Positions 1 to 10,035 of a stretch of 64,000 nt of DNA are shown one piece after another. The DNA comes from Cladosporium sp. IMV 00045. Taxonomy: Eukaryota > Ascomycota > Dothideomycetes > Cladosporiales > Cladosporiaceae. The stretch's first letter is position 1, and each line of letters begins with the position of its first letter. The stretch lies in NCBI GenBank assembly GCA_001931905.2, contig MSJI02000661.1:40144-104143 (forward strand), given 5' to 3'. The position numbers were made by a program, and so were the translations under genes. The notes under the pieces are model-generated. The model did not search any database. It saw only the letters and a list, made by a program, of their open reading frames with translations, and had not been told where the DNA came from.

Positions 1-491
1 AGAAACTTGCCGCCGAAGCTCGCGTGTCCACTTCCGCCACGATTCACACCACCATGGGCGACATTCACGTGCGCTTGTACCCTCAGAACGCACCCAAAGC
101 CGTTGAGAACTTCACACAGCACGCCAATGCCGACTACTACAACGGCATTATCTTCCACCGCGTCATTCGCAAGTTCATGATTCAGACGGGTGATCCTCTA
201 GGCGACGGCACCGGCGGAGAGAGCATTTGGGGCAAGGAGTTTGAGGATGAGTTCACACCTGTGCTGAGACACGACAAACCCTACACCCTCTCCATGGCGA
301 ACGCGGGTCCCGGCACGAATGCCAGTCAGTTCTTCATCACGACAGAGAAGGCGCCTTGGTTGGATGACAAGCACACGATTTTCGGACGGTGTGTGAAGGG
401 CATGGACGTGGTGCACATGATTGAGAACACGAAGGTGCACAAGGAGAAGCCCGTGAATGACATCAAGATCATTAACATCAGCGTCGTTTAG
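1..491 (+). CDS. Cyclophilin domain of a PPWD1-type WD40 peptidyl-prolyl isomerase (3' end only)
   Basis: The reading frame is already open at the window edge (first full codon at 3) and has no ATG before codon 24, so this is the 3' part of a larger gene. The roughly 160 visible residues form a complete cyclophilin fold: GDIHVRLYP near the start, the catalytic FHRVI stretch, then QTGDP, SMANAG, the SQFFIT strand and the [11 protein letters not shown] segment. The family isomerises Xaa-Pro peptide bonds. The [13 protein letters not shown] loop and the residues before the domain match the branch of cyclophilins with N-terminal WD40 repeats (PPWD1 / fungal cyp15), which are spliceosome-associated. 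The WD40 part would lie upstream of the window, so that assignment is inferred from the cyclophilin part alone. Confidence 0.85.
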   Translation, partial: KLAAEARVSTSATIHTTMGDIHVRLYPQNAPKAVENFTQHANADYYNGIIFHRVIRKFMIQTGDPLGDGTGGESIWGKEFEDEFTPVLRHDKPYTLSMANAGPGTNASQFFITTEKAPWLDDKHTIFGRCVKGMDVVHMIENTKVHKEKPVNDIKIINISVV

Positions 492-602
492 GGATCGTCG
501 CGATTCAGGAAGTGATCCTCTCCGGGCGATCCAACAAAGCAGAGTGCTTGACAAGTAGAGAATCAACGAATTCGCGACCAGCTCTAGTGGTCCGCAAGCC
601 AT

Positions 603-1127
603 TCACAAACCATCTTCCGCCTCATTGTACCACCCCGTAGTATTCCGATACACCTCTGCCAACCCGCGACAAGCACCCTTCTCAAGCCCTTCCTTCTTTT
701 CACAAACGCTAAACATGTCTTCGCGGAACAGATCATCCACTTTCAGCTTGTTCTCCGGGATCCACTCGCCGCGGGTTTTCAAGTAAATGTCCCCGAAATC
801 GTGACGGTGGCACGCGGGTAGGAAGTCGAAACCGCCTGGTTTATCGGGTGATTTCGTGCAGCCGTCGGAGGTCCAGTTGAAGCAGGAGGGTGATTGGGCG
901 CGGCGGGCGAGAGTGAAGGTTTCGAGGGCTGGATCGGAGGAAGGGATGTTAGTGACGATGGCTTGGGGGAAGGTCGATCGTGAGAGGTTGAGGCTTACTG
1001 GCTCTGAACATGAGCGCTTCCCATTTGTCTCGAGAGCATAAGTCTCGCTCTGTGCGTTGGCGATAGGACGGGCAAGCGCAAGGCTCAAAAGAGCCATGAA
1101 GGGGGTGGAGAGCTTTGTTAGGTGCAT
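603..1127 (-). CDS. Secreted fungal phospholipase A2
   Basis: This is a 174-residue protein with an N-terminal signal peptide (hydrophobic core FMALLSLALA, likely cleaved after about residue 25). The C-terminal half carries the hallmarks of the prokaryotic/fungal-type phospholipase A2 family: CFNWTSDGCT, then CHRHDFGD with the His-Asp catalytic pair, followed by a helix with LFREDMFSVC. Cysteines are placed to form disulfides. The enzyme would hydrolyse the sn-2 ester of phospholipids outside the cell. A propeptide-like stretch separates the signal peptide from the catalytic domain. It is a single exon and converges tail to tail with the cyclophilin gene, 111 bases apart. Confidence 0.85.
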   Translation of the reverse strand: MHLTKLSTPFMALLSLALARPIANAQSETYALETNGKRSCSEPVSLNLSRSTFPQAIVTNIPSSDPALETFTLARRAQSPSCFNWTSDGCTKSPDKPGGFDFLPACHRHDFGDIYLKTRGEWIPENKLKVDDLFREDMFSVCEKKEGLEKGACRGLAEVYRNTTGWYNEAEDGL

Positions 1128-1744
1128 CTTCGCTGCCGTTGATTGATGTTGTCTTATGGTAGAGAATGGGAGGAACTCGTGATAACGGGAAGCGTGGGAC
1201 TTTATACATGATTCTTAATCAACTCTTGCTTTACGGTTTGGAATGATGAGCTTGTTAGACTTGTTTAAGTGTAATTATATATCGCCGACCGTCCTATGAA
1301 CAACCTGTTTGTCATCTAAGATCTTGTGGATGTCGTTGGTCTGATGTCCAATGAACATTGCTAAATGTATTTGTTCAATTCTTGTTAGCAATCTCATCAT
1401 TCGAACCATTAGTCTAACCGATCAACACATAGTAGTAAGGTATCGCCTTTGATCTTTCGCAAGTGGACACAAGCCACTGTTCACTCCATTAAGCTCGTGG
1501 CTTGCGGCGGTTGGCCCCGCGCAATGTGGCGCACGCGAGGTGACGTAGTTGGCAATCGCAGGCAAGAGGGAGGGACTCGATCTTCATGTTGAGTTACAAG
1601 AGAACTTTCTTTTGTTGACAGCTGGTATCTAATACTCACGTTGTTGTCGCCTGCGAATACCCTCAGAAACATTGGCGACCGAGTAATCCACCCTACATCC
1701 AATCTTCGACTCTGCGCATCCAAGCGCCCCCAATCACCTCTATC
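1128..1744. other. Intergenic region between divergent genes
   Basis: This is a shared upstream region of the phospholipase A2 (minus) and J-domain (plus) genes. It is AT-rich around 1210-1440. I see no coding potential or RNA gene. Confidence 0.6.
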
Positions 1745-2510
1745 ATGTCTGGTAAGGCAACAGTGAAGAATACTTTTGCTTTTGATCGCATGGCTCACAT
1801 GGACCCAAGCACCACCCGTGGACTACTATGCTGCACTCAACGTCGACTCCAAAGCAACACAAGAACAAATCCGCAATGCCTACAAGAAAGCAGCACTCAA
1901 ACACCACCCGGACCGCGTAGCCGCCGATTCACCTGATCGCGCCCAACGCACGAAGAAGTTCCAGCAAATCAACGACGCCTACTACACACTCTCCGACACT
2001 ACTCGTCGTCGCGAATATGACGCCGCGCGCAACCAATTCCACGGCTTTGGATTCGGTGGATCCAGCGCTGGCGCCGAGGACTCTTCCGCCGATGAAGAAG
2101 TCCCTCGACCTGAGCCCGGCAGCGACATGCCCGGCGGCTTCCCATGGTCTGCGTTTGGCTTCGGTGGATCGGCAAAGAGCGAGGCGGACGCGAATCGCTA
2201 TTCGAACGAGCAGTTCGGCGGCGTTTTCGAGGAGATGATGAGGGACGAGGGCATGGCGGACGAGAACGACAATAGCCCCACCAAAACTTTTTGGTCGATT
2301 GTCGGTGGTATGAGTGGAGGCGCCATGGGCTTTATCGTCGCGAACATGCCTGGTGCTGTCGCGGGCGCGGTCGCGGGCAACAGACTCGGCGCCATCAGGG
2401 ATAAGAAGGGCAAGAGTGTCTATTCTGTCTATCAAGAATTGGAGCAGCCCGAGAAGATGAGGCTGCTTTCCGAGCTGGCGAGCAAGGTCTTTGCGCATGC
2501 AATTAGTTAA
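1745..2510 (+). CDS. J-domain (DnaJ/Hsp40) protein with C-terminal glycine-rich hydrophobic region
   Basis: The model is join(1745..1751, 1810..2510), 235 residues. The first coding exon is only 7 bases (ATG TCT G), followed by a 58-base intron (GTAAGG...CAAG). Without that splice the long frame has no ATG before the J domain, which decides the start. The J domain covers about residues 5-70 with the HPD motif in KHHPDRV, so the protein should stimulate Hsp70 ATPase. Then come a Gly/Phe-rich segment (FGFGGS repeated) and an acidic linker. A hydrophobic glycine-rich stretch (GGMSGGAMGFIVANMPGAVA) may contact a membrane. The Hsp70 partner and compartment are not clear. The J domain is certain; the microexon is a splice inference. 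Confidence 0.82.
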
Positions 2511-3166
2511 GGGGTGGGGTTGCAAAGGGGTTTCGCTGGCGTTTTTCACTTGATTTACAGATACCAATTTTAATCTGATCCTACTACCTCGAGTATGCGT
2601 TTCGAATATGATGGATCGCTTGTTTTGCCCGACGCTATCTTGTCCAGGCGCTCCCGTAGCAGGCGTCCTAGCATAGAAAAGGGTTAGCCACGGATTGTTG
2701 AACATTGCAAAATCCTGATGCTGGCATCATGTTTTCATCTGAAGTATAACCTATCGATCCATCGTCATCTTCATTTTATCGCGTTATCGCTAGACCGATA
2801 TGCCAAGATTTCGCCGTCTTCTTGCCTGAGGTTGACTTCTCGTGGGCCCCGCGATTTCTGATTGGCCATCTCGAATTTCAATCCCGCCGAACGAGCAACA
2901 TCCTCATAGAACAGTCATCGCTCTGAAGCAGACGTCCAGCAAAGGTTGTACCTCCTCGCCACTCACCTTTCCTGCGGTATCGACGGTCGTTGCGTAGAAA
3001 GCGCATCTCAACAACTTCCTGGAACGTCGAATTTTTTCCCCGACGCCCGACGAAGCTCTCTCGCCTTACCTGACTCCGGTCACCGACGCGGACGAATCTT
3101 CGAACCAGTCCGGCGCATACAACTTTTCTACCAACACCAACCGACACACTTTACCACAGCGCAATC
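2511..3166. other. Intergenic region, 3' end of J-domain gene and 5' region of eIF2-gamma
   Basis: No gene is seen. The final 150 bases before 3167 are pyrimidine- and CA-rich, as is usual for fungal leaders, and end in CAATCATGG at the start codon. Confidence 0.5.
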
Positions 3167-4859
3167 ATGGCGACCAACGGTGAATACCCTCCCTCCGACG
3201 AGGACTCTCCTCCCCAGTCCCCTGTCCTCGAGGCACAGGGCAACGCTGGCGAGGTCCCGGCCGAGGGTGAAGGAGAGGAGAGACAGAAGGGTGCCGCGCC
3301 CGCTCCCAGGTCGGCGCTGAAGAAGACTCTTCGCTCCGACGCTGCACAGGCATCACGACCAGAGCTCCCCGAGCAGCCGGAGCCCAAAGACTTGGACGTC
3401 TCCAAACTCACACCGCTTTCCCCGGAGATCATCGCGAGGCAGGCGACCATCAACATCGGTACCATTGGTCACGTCGCTCACGGAAAGAGTACGGTGGTGA
3501 AGGCAATCTCGGGCGTGCAGACCGTCCGTTTCAAGAACGAGCTGGAGAGAAACATTACCATTAAGCTGGGTTACGCGAACGCAAAGGTCTACAAGTGCGA
3601 CAACTCCGAGTGCCCGAGGCCTACATGCTACAGGAGTTACAAGAGCGAGAAGGAGGTCGACCCGCCATGTGAGCGCGAGGGCTGCCAGGGCACATACAGA
3701 TTAGTGAGACACGTTTCGTGAGTATACCCCGAGAGAACTGGCGGAGATTGGCAAAGAGGATGAGGCTAACACTGCGCAGCTTCGTCGACTGCCCCGGTCA
3801 CGATATTCTGATGAGCACTATGCTTTCAGGTGCCGCGGTCATGGACGCCGCTCTTCTCCTGATTGCCGGCAACGAATCTTGCCCTCAGCCCCAGACTTCT
3901 GAGCATCTTGCAGCTATTGAGATCATGAAGCTCAGCCACATCATCATTCTCCAGAACAAGGTCGATCTTATGCGCGAGGAGGCCGCATCTGCACACTACG
4001 ACTCTATCAAGAAGTTCATCCGTGGCACTGTCGCCGACGACTCTCCCGTTATTCCCATCTCTGCCCAGCTCAAGTTCAACATCGACGCCATCAACGAGGC
4101 GCTCGTCACCAAGATCCCGATTCCCATGCGCAACTTCCAGGACGACCCTCACCTCATTGTCATCCGTTCTTTCGACGTCAACAAGCCCGGTTCCGAGATC
4201 GACGAGCTCCAGGGTGGTGTTGCCGGTGGTTCCATCCTTACTGGTATTCTGAAGCTTGGTGACGAGATTGAGATTCGCCCCGGTATTGTCAGCAAGGACG
4301 ACAAGGGTCAGATTCTTTGCAAGCCCATTTTCTCTCGCGTCGTCTCTCTTTTCGCCGAGAACAACAGCCTCAAGTTTGCCGTTCCCGGTGGTCTCATCGG
4401 TGTTGGTACCCGCATCGACCCCACTCTTTGCCGTGCCGACCGTCTCGTCGGTTTCGTCCTTGGTCTCAAGGGCAAGCTCCCCAAGATCTACACCGAGATC
4501 GAAGTCAACTACTTCCTGCTCAGGAGATTGTTGGGTGTCAAGACCGCCGATGGCAAGCAGGCCAAGGTCGCCAAGCTTGCGAAGAACGAGGTGCTCATGG
4601 TTAACATTGGTTCCACCGCCACCGGTGCGAAGGTTGTTGCCGTCAAGCACGATGCCGCCAAGTTGCAGCTCACCAGCCCGGCTTGCACGGAGATTGGCGA
4701 GAAGGTCGCCATGTCCCGAAGAATCGAGAAGCACTGGCGTCTTATTGGATGGTATGTTCTAATGAGCCGTGCGTATGACTTTATCACATACAGTATGCTA
4801 ATTGCTTTCACAGGGCAACCATCGAGGCCGGTACTACCACCGAGCCCCAGAACGCTTAA
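3167..4859 (+). CDS. gcd11: Translation initiation factor eIF2 subunit gamma
   Basis: The model is join(3167..3717, 3780..4751, 4814..4859), 522 residues, close to the family size. It is the GTP-binding core of eIF2, which brings initiator Met-tRNA to the 40S subunit. The G1 loop GHVAHGKST lies near residue 101, the switch region and a zinc-knuckle (CDNSEC...C, CEREGC) follow, DCPGHD is G3 and NKVDL is G4. The two C-terminal beta-barrel domains are complete. Both splices restore the invariant [10 protein letters not shown] and RLIGWATIEAG joins; introns are 62 bases each with good branch sites (GCTAAC, GCTAAT). The first 80 residues are an acidic, proline-rich extension typical of fungal eIF2-gamma. 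Confidence 0.96.
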
Positions 4860-5586
4860 GTGTATGGTCAAGGTAATGCATGAGCTTTTTCTTTCTACGG
4901 CCAAGTGCATGACGAGACGTGTTTGGAATGGCGGGCGTCTATCGGAGCAGCGTTGGTGGCTGCATAGCGTGGTCTTCTTACATAAAACGAGGGTTCGCAA
5001 TGAAAAGTGTTCGAGTACAAGCGTGGTCTGAGTTTTGAAGACAAAAATGGTCTTGGTTCCTTCGCCGTTTATAATTGATGTTTGTGAATGATTTCTTGAA
5101 GTGAACTTCGTTCGTCGTGCTTTGTACATCACTAGTGACGATTAGATGATCAGGTAGGCTTGAATAGGTAATATGATCTCACAAGAAAATTAATCAAAGA
5201 GGCAGGCACTTCATACTTGTCTTCGAATTGGATATCATCACTCTTCAACGTGGGGCTAGACCAACGATGAGGGGTAGATCTGAAAGACCCTGGGCGAAAG
5301 CTAAAATCCAGGAGAGGTGTTGTTTGTGAAACGCTGGTGCTTGTAACATTCGTTGCTATACTTTTGGATACTTTACGTATACCTCTCTATCTCATTCAGC
5401 TTTTGTCACCAATACCATTGACTCGACCTCCTCCGTCCACTCCGTAACTTCAAAGCCAGCCGTCAGCTCGTCCTAGCGCCCTTATCTCCGTCTAAACCGC
5501 TTCCCTTCCACTTCATTGAAGAGCTTCGAGCCAAATATACAACAACCCATATAGAAGAGGAACAGAAGAACAACACTCCAAACACA
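4860..5586. other. Intergenic region, eIF2-gamma 3' end and sec53 5' region
   Basis: No gene is recognised. An open frame runs on past the eIF2-gamma stop only if the last intron is not removed, so it is not a separate gene. CT-rich sequence at 5390-5470 probably belongs to the sec53 promoter or leader. Confidence 0.5.
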
Positions 5587-6567
5587 ATGGCCACCACTGC
5601 CCCCGCCGCGAGCATCGTCCCCGCTCTCACCGAGCGCCCCGTCAAGAACACCATCTGCCTCTTCGATGTCGACGGCACCCTCACGCCCGCAAGACGCGTG
5701 AGCATCCCACCCACCTCCGTCCAGACAAGAAGAATGTCCCTAACAGAGCCATGTCTCGCCTAGACCGTCTCCGCCGAAATGCTGCAACTCCTCTCCGCCC
5801 TCCGCCACAAAGTTGCCATTGGCTTCGTCGGCGGTTCCGACCTCGCCAAGCAGCAAGAGCAACTCGGCACCGCCAGCATCCCCGTCTCGACCCTCTTCGA
5901 CTACTGCTTCGCGGAGAACGGCCTCACGGCCATTCGCATGGGCGTGCCGCTCGCCAGCCACAGCTTCATCAAGTGGATCGGAGAGGACAAGTACAAGCAG
6001 CTCGTGCGCTTCATCCTGCACTACGTCGCAGACCTCGACATCCCAGTCAAGCGCGGCACCTTCGTCGAGTTTCGCAATGGCATGATCAACGTCAGCCCCA
6101 TTGGCCGTAATGCCACTGTGCAGGAGCGCAATGACTACGAGAAGTTCGATCTGGAGCACAAGATTCGCGAGAAGTTCGTGCAGGCTATCAAGGAGCAGTT
6201 CCCCGACTTGGGTCTTACGTACGTGTACACTCCCCATCCTCCTCTCACATCAAATCTCAAGAAAATCTGGACACCAATCCATAAATCACCCCTGCTAACC
6301 CTCACTCCCAACCACAGCTACTCGATCGGCGGCCAGATCTCCTTCGACGTCTTCCCCTCCGGCTGGGACAAGACGTACTGCCTGCAGCACGTCGAGGCCG
6401 AGAAGCAGCTCAGCGGTATCGACTACAGCACCGTGCACTTCTTCGGCGACAAGACGTACAAGGGCGGCAACGACTACGAGATCTTCGAGGACCCGCGCAC
6501 CGTCGGCCACAGCGTCACCAGCCCGGAGGACACCATGGCTGAGTTGAGGAAGTTGTTTGATTTGTAG
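5587..6567 (+). CDS. sec53: Phosphomannomutase
   Basis: The model is join(5587..5697, 5764..6218, 6318..6567), 271 residues. It converts mannose-6-phosphate to mannose-1-phosphate for GDP-mannose, feeding N-glycosylation, O-mannosylation and GPI anchors in the cytosol. FDVDGTLTP (residues 26-34) holds the nucleophile and acid/base aspartates of the HAD-type fold, and [55 protein letters not shown] and [15 protein letters not shown] follow in family order. The second intron is 99 bases and stays in frame, so an unspliced reading would add 33 foreign residues between GLT and YSIGGQ. The splice there is supported by family continuity. Confidence 0.96.
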
Positions 6568-7059
6568 TTCATGCAAGGCTGTTTGGAATTGTTTTTGCTT
6601 GTTGTTTGCACCCATAGCGAAAGAGTTTACATTTCTCGACCGATTTCACTTTTGCGGGGCATGATATCTCATGTTGTTTTCAAATGTTGTGGAATAGATC
6701 ATATACCACAATGCGAGCATGCCTACTGTTATGATCGAACGAGGGATAGAGATATTTCTTGTTGAAAAGAGCATTTTTATTGATTTCCGTTTTTCTCATT
6801 GCCGTACGCTTCAGACCTCCAATCAGTCCAGGCCAGACGCACGCACATTCTTTCGTTTGCCATATATACTCGTCTTGGTATCATCGTCTTTGACCTACAG
6901 GTCTGGGCGGTGCACGCCAAGTGCATCTTATTTATTTTTCATATCCATTCATTCTTCTTTTCTTTTTTCATGTCCGCCTCGGTTCGGCGGAAGGTTAACT
7001 TTGCCACATCCCTTGCATCTTCCCCTCCCTTCACTACTTAGACTTGCATCTCCCGTCCT
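6568..7059. other. Intergenic region between convergent sec53 and ade17
   Basis: This is 492 bases between two 3' ends. It is T-rich and holds nothing gene-like. Confidence 0.55.
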
Positions 7060-8967
7060 CTAGTGGTGGAACAGACGCATGCGCTGCTCGATGTAAGTGA
7101 TGCCGAGCTTCTCGGCGACCTCGAAGCAAGCCTGGTCGTTCTGGCTGCCGAGCGGGGCGGCGATGTACTTGACGCCGGAGCGGCTGGCGCGGAAGACGTT
7201 GTCGGTGAAAGGGAAGAAAGCGTCGGAGCTGACGGCGACCTCGCCCATCTTGGAGAGCCAAGCCTTGCGCTCCTCGGCGGAGAAAGGCGCGGGCACCTCC
7301 TCGAAGACGCGCTCGTAGTCGGCCTTCTCCACCTCGTTCTCCGGCGTCAGGCCGCTGCACAGCATGTCGATCGCGTTGCTCTTCTCCGGCCTCTTGGTGC
7401 CGCTCTTCCACTTGATGTTCAGCGCGCGCTCGTGGAAGCGCATCCACCAGTTGTCCGCTTTGTCGCCCGCCAGGCGCGTGCAGTGGATGCGGCTCTGCTG
7501 ACCGGCGCCCAGGCCGACCACCTGGCCGTTCAGCGCGTAGCAGACGCTGTTGGACTGCGTGAACTTGAGCGCGATGGTCGCGACGGTCAGGTCGCGCTGG
7601 GCGCTCTCCGGCAGCGGCGCGGACTCCTTGGGCACCACGATGGAGTTGAACGTGTTCTGGGGGGAGATGACGGCGTCATTGCGGTGCTGGGTCAGGTTCA
7701 CGCCGAACAGGGTGCGGGTCTCCTGGGGAGGGGGCACGTAGTCATTGTCCATCTGGAGTACGAGGTACTTGCCGCCCTTCTTCTTGGTGAGGAGCTCGAG
7801 CGCCTCGGGAGTGTAGCCGGGCGCGACGACACCGTCGCTGACTTCGCGGGAGATGATCTTGGCAGTGGGCTGGTCGACCTCGCGAGAGAGGGCGATCACG
7901 TCGCCGAAGCTGCTCATGCGGTCGGCACCGCGGGCGCGGGCGTAGGCCTGCGCGAGGCCGGAGCTCTCAATGCCGGCGATGTCGTCGACCATGTAGACCT
8001 TGCGCTCGGCCTCGGTGAGGGGCACGCCAATGGCGGCGCCAGCGGGGGAGACGTGCTTAAAGGAGGCGGCGGCGGGGTAGTCGAGAGCGGTGTCGAGCTC
8101 CTTGACGAGTTGCCATGCGTTGAGAGCATCGAGCAGGTTGATGTAGCCGGGGGAGCCAGCAAGAGCCTTGAAAGGAAGCTTGCCCTCGGTCACGTAGGCG
8201 GAGGCGGGCTTCTGGTGAGGGTTGGCACCGTAGCGGAGAGTGAGGTGCTGGTCGCCCTCGCCGGCGTACTTCCTGCGGAAGAACTCAGAGATGGCAGAGT
8301 CGTAGTCGGCGGTGTGGGTGAAGGCCTTGAGGGCGTATTGTTGCCTGCTCTTCTCGGTAACCTCGCCCTTCTCGAGCTCCTTGAGGAACTCGTGGTAGTC
8401 CTCGGGGTCGCTGAGGATGGTGACGCGGTTGTGGTTCTTGGCCGCGGCGCGAAGCAGAGTCACGCCGCCGATGTCAATTTCCTCGACGGCCTCGGGGATG
8501 GTCACGTTGACCTTGGCGATGGTGTCCTTGAAGGGGTACAGGTTGCAGATGACATAGTCGACCTTGGAGATGTTCTGGTCGGCGAGATCCTTCTCGTCCG
8601 AGGCCAGGTCGCGAGCGAGTATGCCAGCGTGGACGGCCGGGTGGAGGGTCTTGACGCGGCCAGCGAGCATCTCCGGGGCCTTGGTGATGGCAGAGACATC
8701 CCTAGGCGTGGGCAGTCAGACCAATGGGTTCTCTCCAACTTTGATATGATTCCGCCATGCAATTGCTCTTTTGGTCTTCTCTCTCTGTCTTTTCCAACAG
8801 GGTCAAACATACTCAACAGGGAAGCCAGCCTCCTTGATCATCTTCGAGGTGCCGCCAGACGCGAGCAGGCGGACATTCTGCTTGACCAGGCCCTTAGCGA
8901 GGTCGAGCAGGCCGGTCTTGTTGTAGACCGACAAGATGGCGATCTTCTGGGGCGTTTCGGAAGCCAT
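7060..8967 (-). CDS. ade17: Bifunctional AICAR transformylase / IMP cyclohydrolase (left copy, complete)
   Basis: The model is complement(join(7060..8701, 8813..8967)), 598 residues, the usual length of the fungal enzyme. It catalyses the last two steps of de novo purine synthesis, formylating AICAR with 10-formyl-THF and closing FAICAR to IMP. The N-terminal MGS-like cyclohydrolase domain begins [17 protein letters not shown] and includes [20 protein letters not shown], a join that fixes the 111-base intron. The transformylase domain has the catalytic Lys-His in [11 protein letters not shown] and later DAFFPFTDN and PLGSQND. A 660-codon open frame on the other strand is a codon-bias mirror. 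From 7857 rightward the gene is repeated after the assembly gap at 13943-15052. Confidence 0.95.
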
Positions 8968-9508
8968 TGTGTGCTGCTGTCGCTTCTTTCGTCGCGGTTG
9001 GGCAAAAAGAAAGTGACGGGAAGTGGTACGGAAACAATTCAGTAGGCGTAGTCACTCCGGTCAGCAATTATCAAAGTCGTGCCGATCTCGCAAATTTGAC
9101 TGAGAGCCCCACCACGACGAAGACTCAAGCCCCCCTTCTGTTGGAGAAGTGACGTGCGGCTCTGCGCTGTGATTATTTCGTTTTGTGGATGTTGATTGGC
9201 TGGTGGTACAGAAACCGGGTGGATGAAGTCCGGCCCCCAAAGTGGAGGGATCTTTGCTAGGATCAGGGTCTGGCAGTGAGGTTCCGTGTCTGTGCAGCTG
9301 GGCCGACGACGTGATGTCGGGTCGTGATGCTCGTCGTGTTTTCCTTCTAACATACAGAGGAACGAATGCAATAACGATGCATCCTCATCAGAAACAAAAG
9401 AAAAAAACACCAAATCACTAATGGGCATCCTTGTCCAGTCCAAAAACGCGTAACATCATGTATCCAACCAGAACAACCCACTGTCTGTCTCTTCAATGAA
9501 CAATCCGC
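8968..9508. other. Upstream region of ade17, left copy
   Basis: This holds the ade17 promoter and leader plus the 3' end of the small gene. The first 350 bases closely match 15053-15410. The stretch around 9350-9450 has diverged strongly from the right copy. Confidence 0.5.
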
Positions 9509-10035
9509 CTACTTCCAAGGCTCTGAACGCATCAGCACCCAGCGTCCATCTTCTTCGACATTCAACTCTCTCATGCTGTCGGCAAATGTGTAGTACATGA
9601 GTGGGTGCCTGAAGAATAGCTGGTCGATGGCCCATCTGGCCGTAGGATCGTTGGAGAAGTGCGCTGCTTGCTCCATGTTCCAAAACAAAACCGGCTTGTC
9701 GACGACGGCGACGACCTTCGACGGCCCCTCTCCCCCGACTGCAGAGTCCTTCCTCTCTTTGGTGGCGTTTGGCTGGCTCTCGTAGCGCAGCTGGTCGCGG
9801 TCCAGGGAAACCTACGGGATCTCCTGGGATTGCGCGTCGTTCTCGCGCGCTTTCTCTGCCTCAAGACGCTCCTTGAGGAGGCCTTGGGCGCGCTGCGCCT
9901 CCTGGCGCTCTTCTTCGATCAGGCGATCGAGCGCGGCGCGTTGTCTCAAGTAAAAAGGAGGCGATCGATCCCCTTTCTGTCGAGGGTCACGATGCGACCT
10001 GCCGGCATGGTGTTGTGGTGAGAGGGTGGTACCAT
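9509..10035 (-). pseudogene. Small coiled-coil protein gene, left copy, broken by frameshift and nonsense
   Basis: This is the counterpart of the intact 175-codon gene at 15598-16125, one base shorter (527 against 528). Two lesions are visible. A one-base loss in the A-run near 9950-9960 shifts the frame just after the codons for GIDRL. A TGG codon (Trp in the right copy) has become TAG at 9812. Downstream codons still match the right copy closely up to the conserved stop. It could be a dead allele or homeolog, or carry assembly errors, but two independent lesions make error alone less likely. The function of the intact version is unknown. Confidence 0.75.

Noticed and set aside
3826..4734. 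302-codon minus-strand frame opposite eIF2-gamma
   Set aside because: Antisense mirror of a highly expressed, codon-biased gene; no protein features.
7063..9045. A 660-codon open frame on the plus strand opposite ade17
   Set aside because: It mirrors the GC-rich third positions of ade17, is Gly/Val/Leu/Asp-monotonous, crosses the ade17 intron and has no domain. The same happens at 14139-15011.
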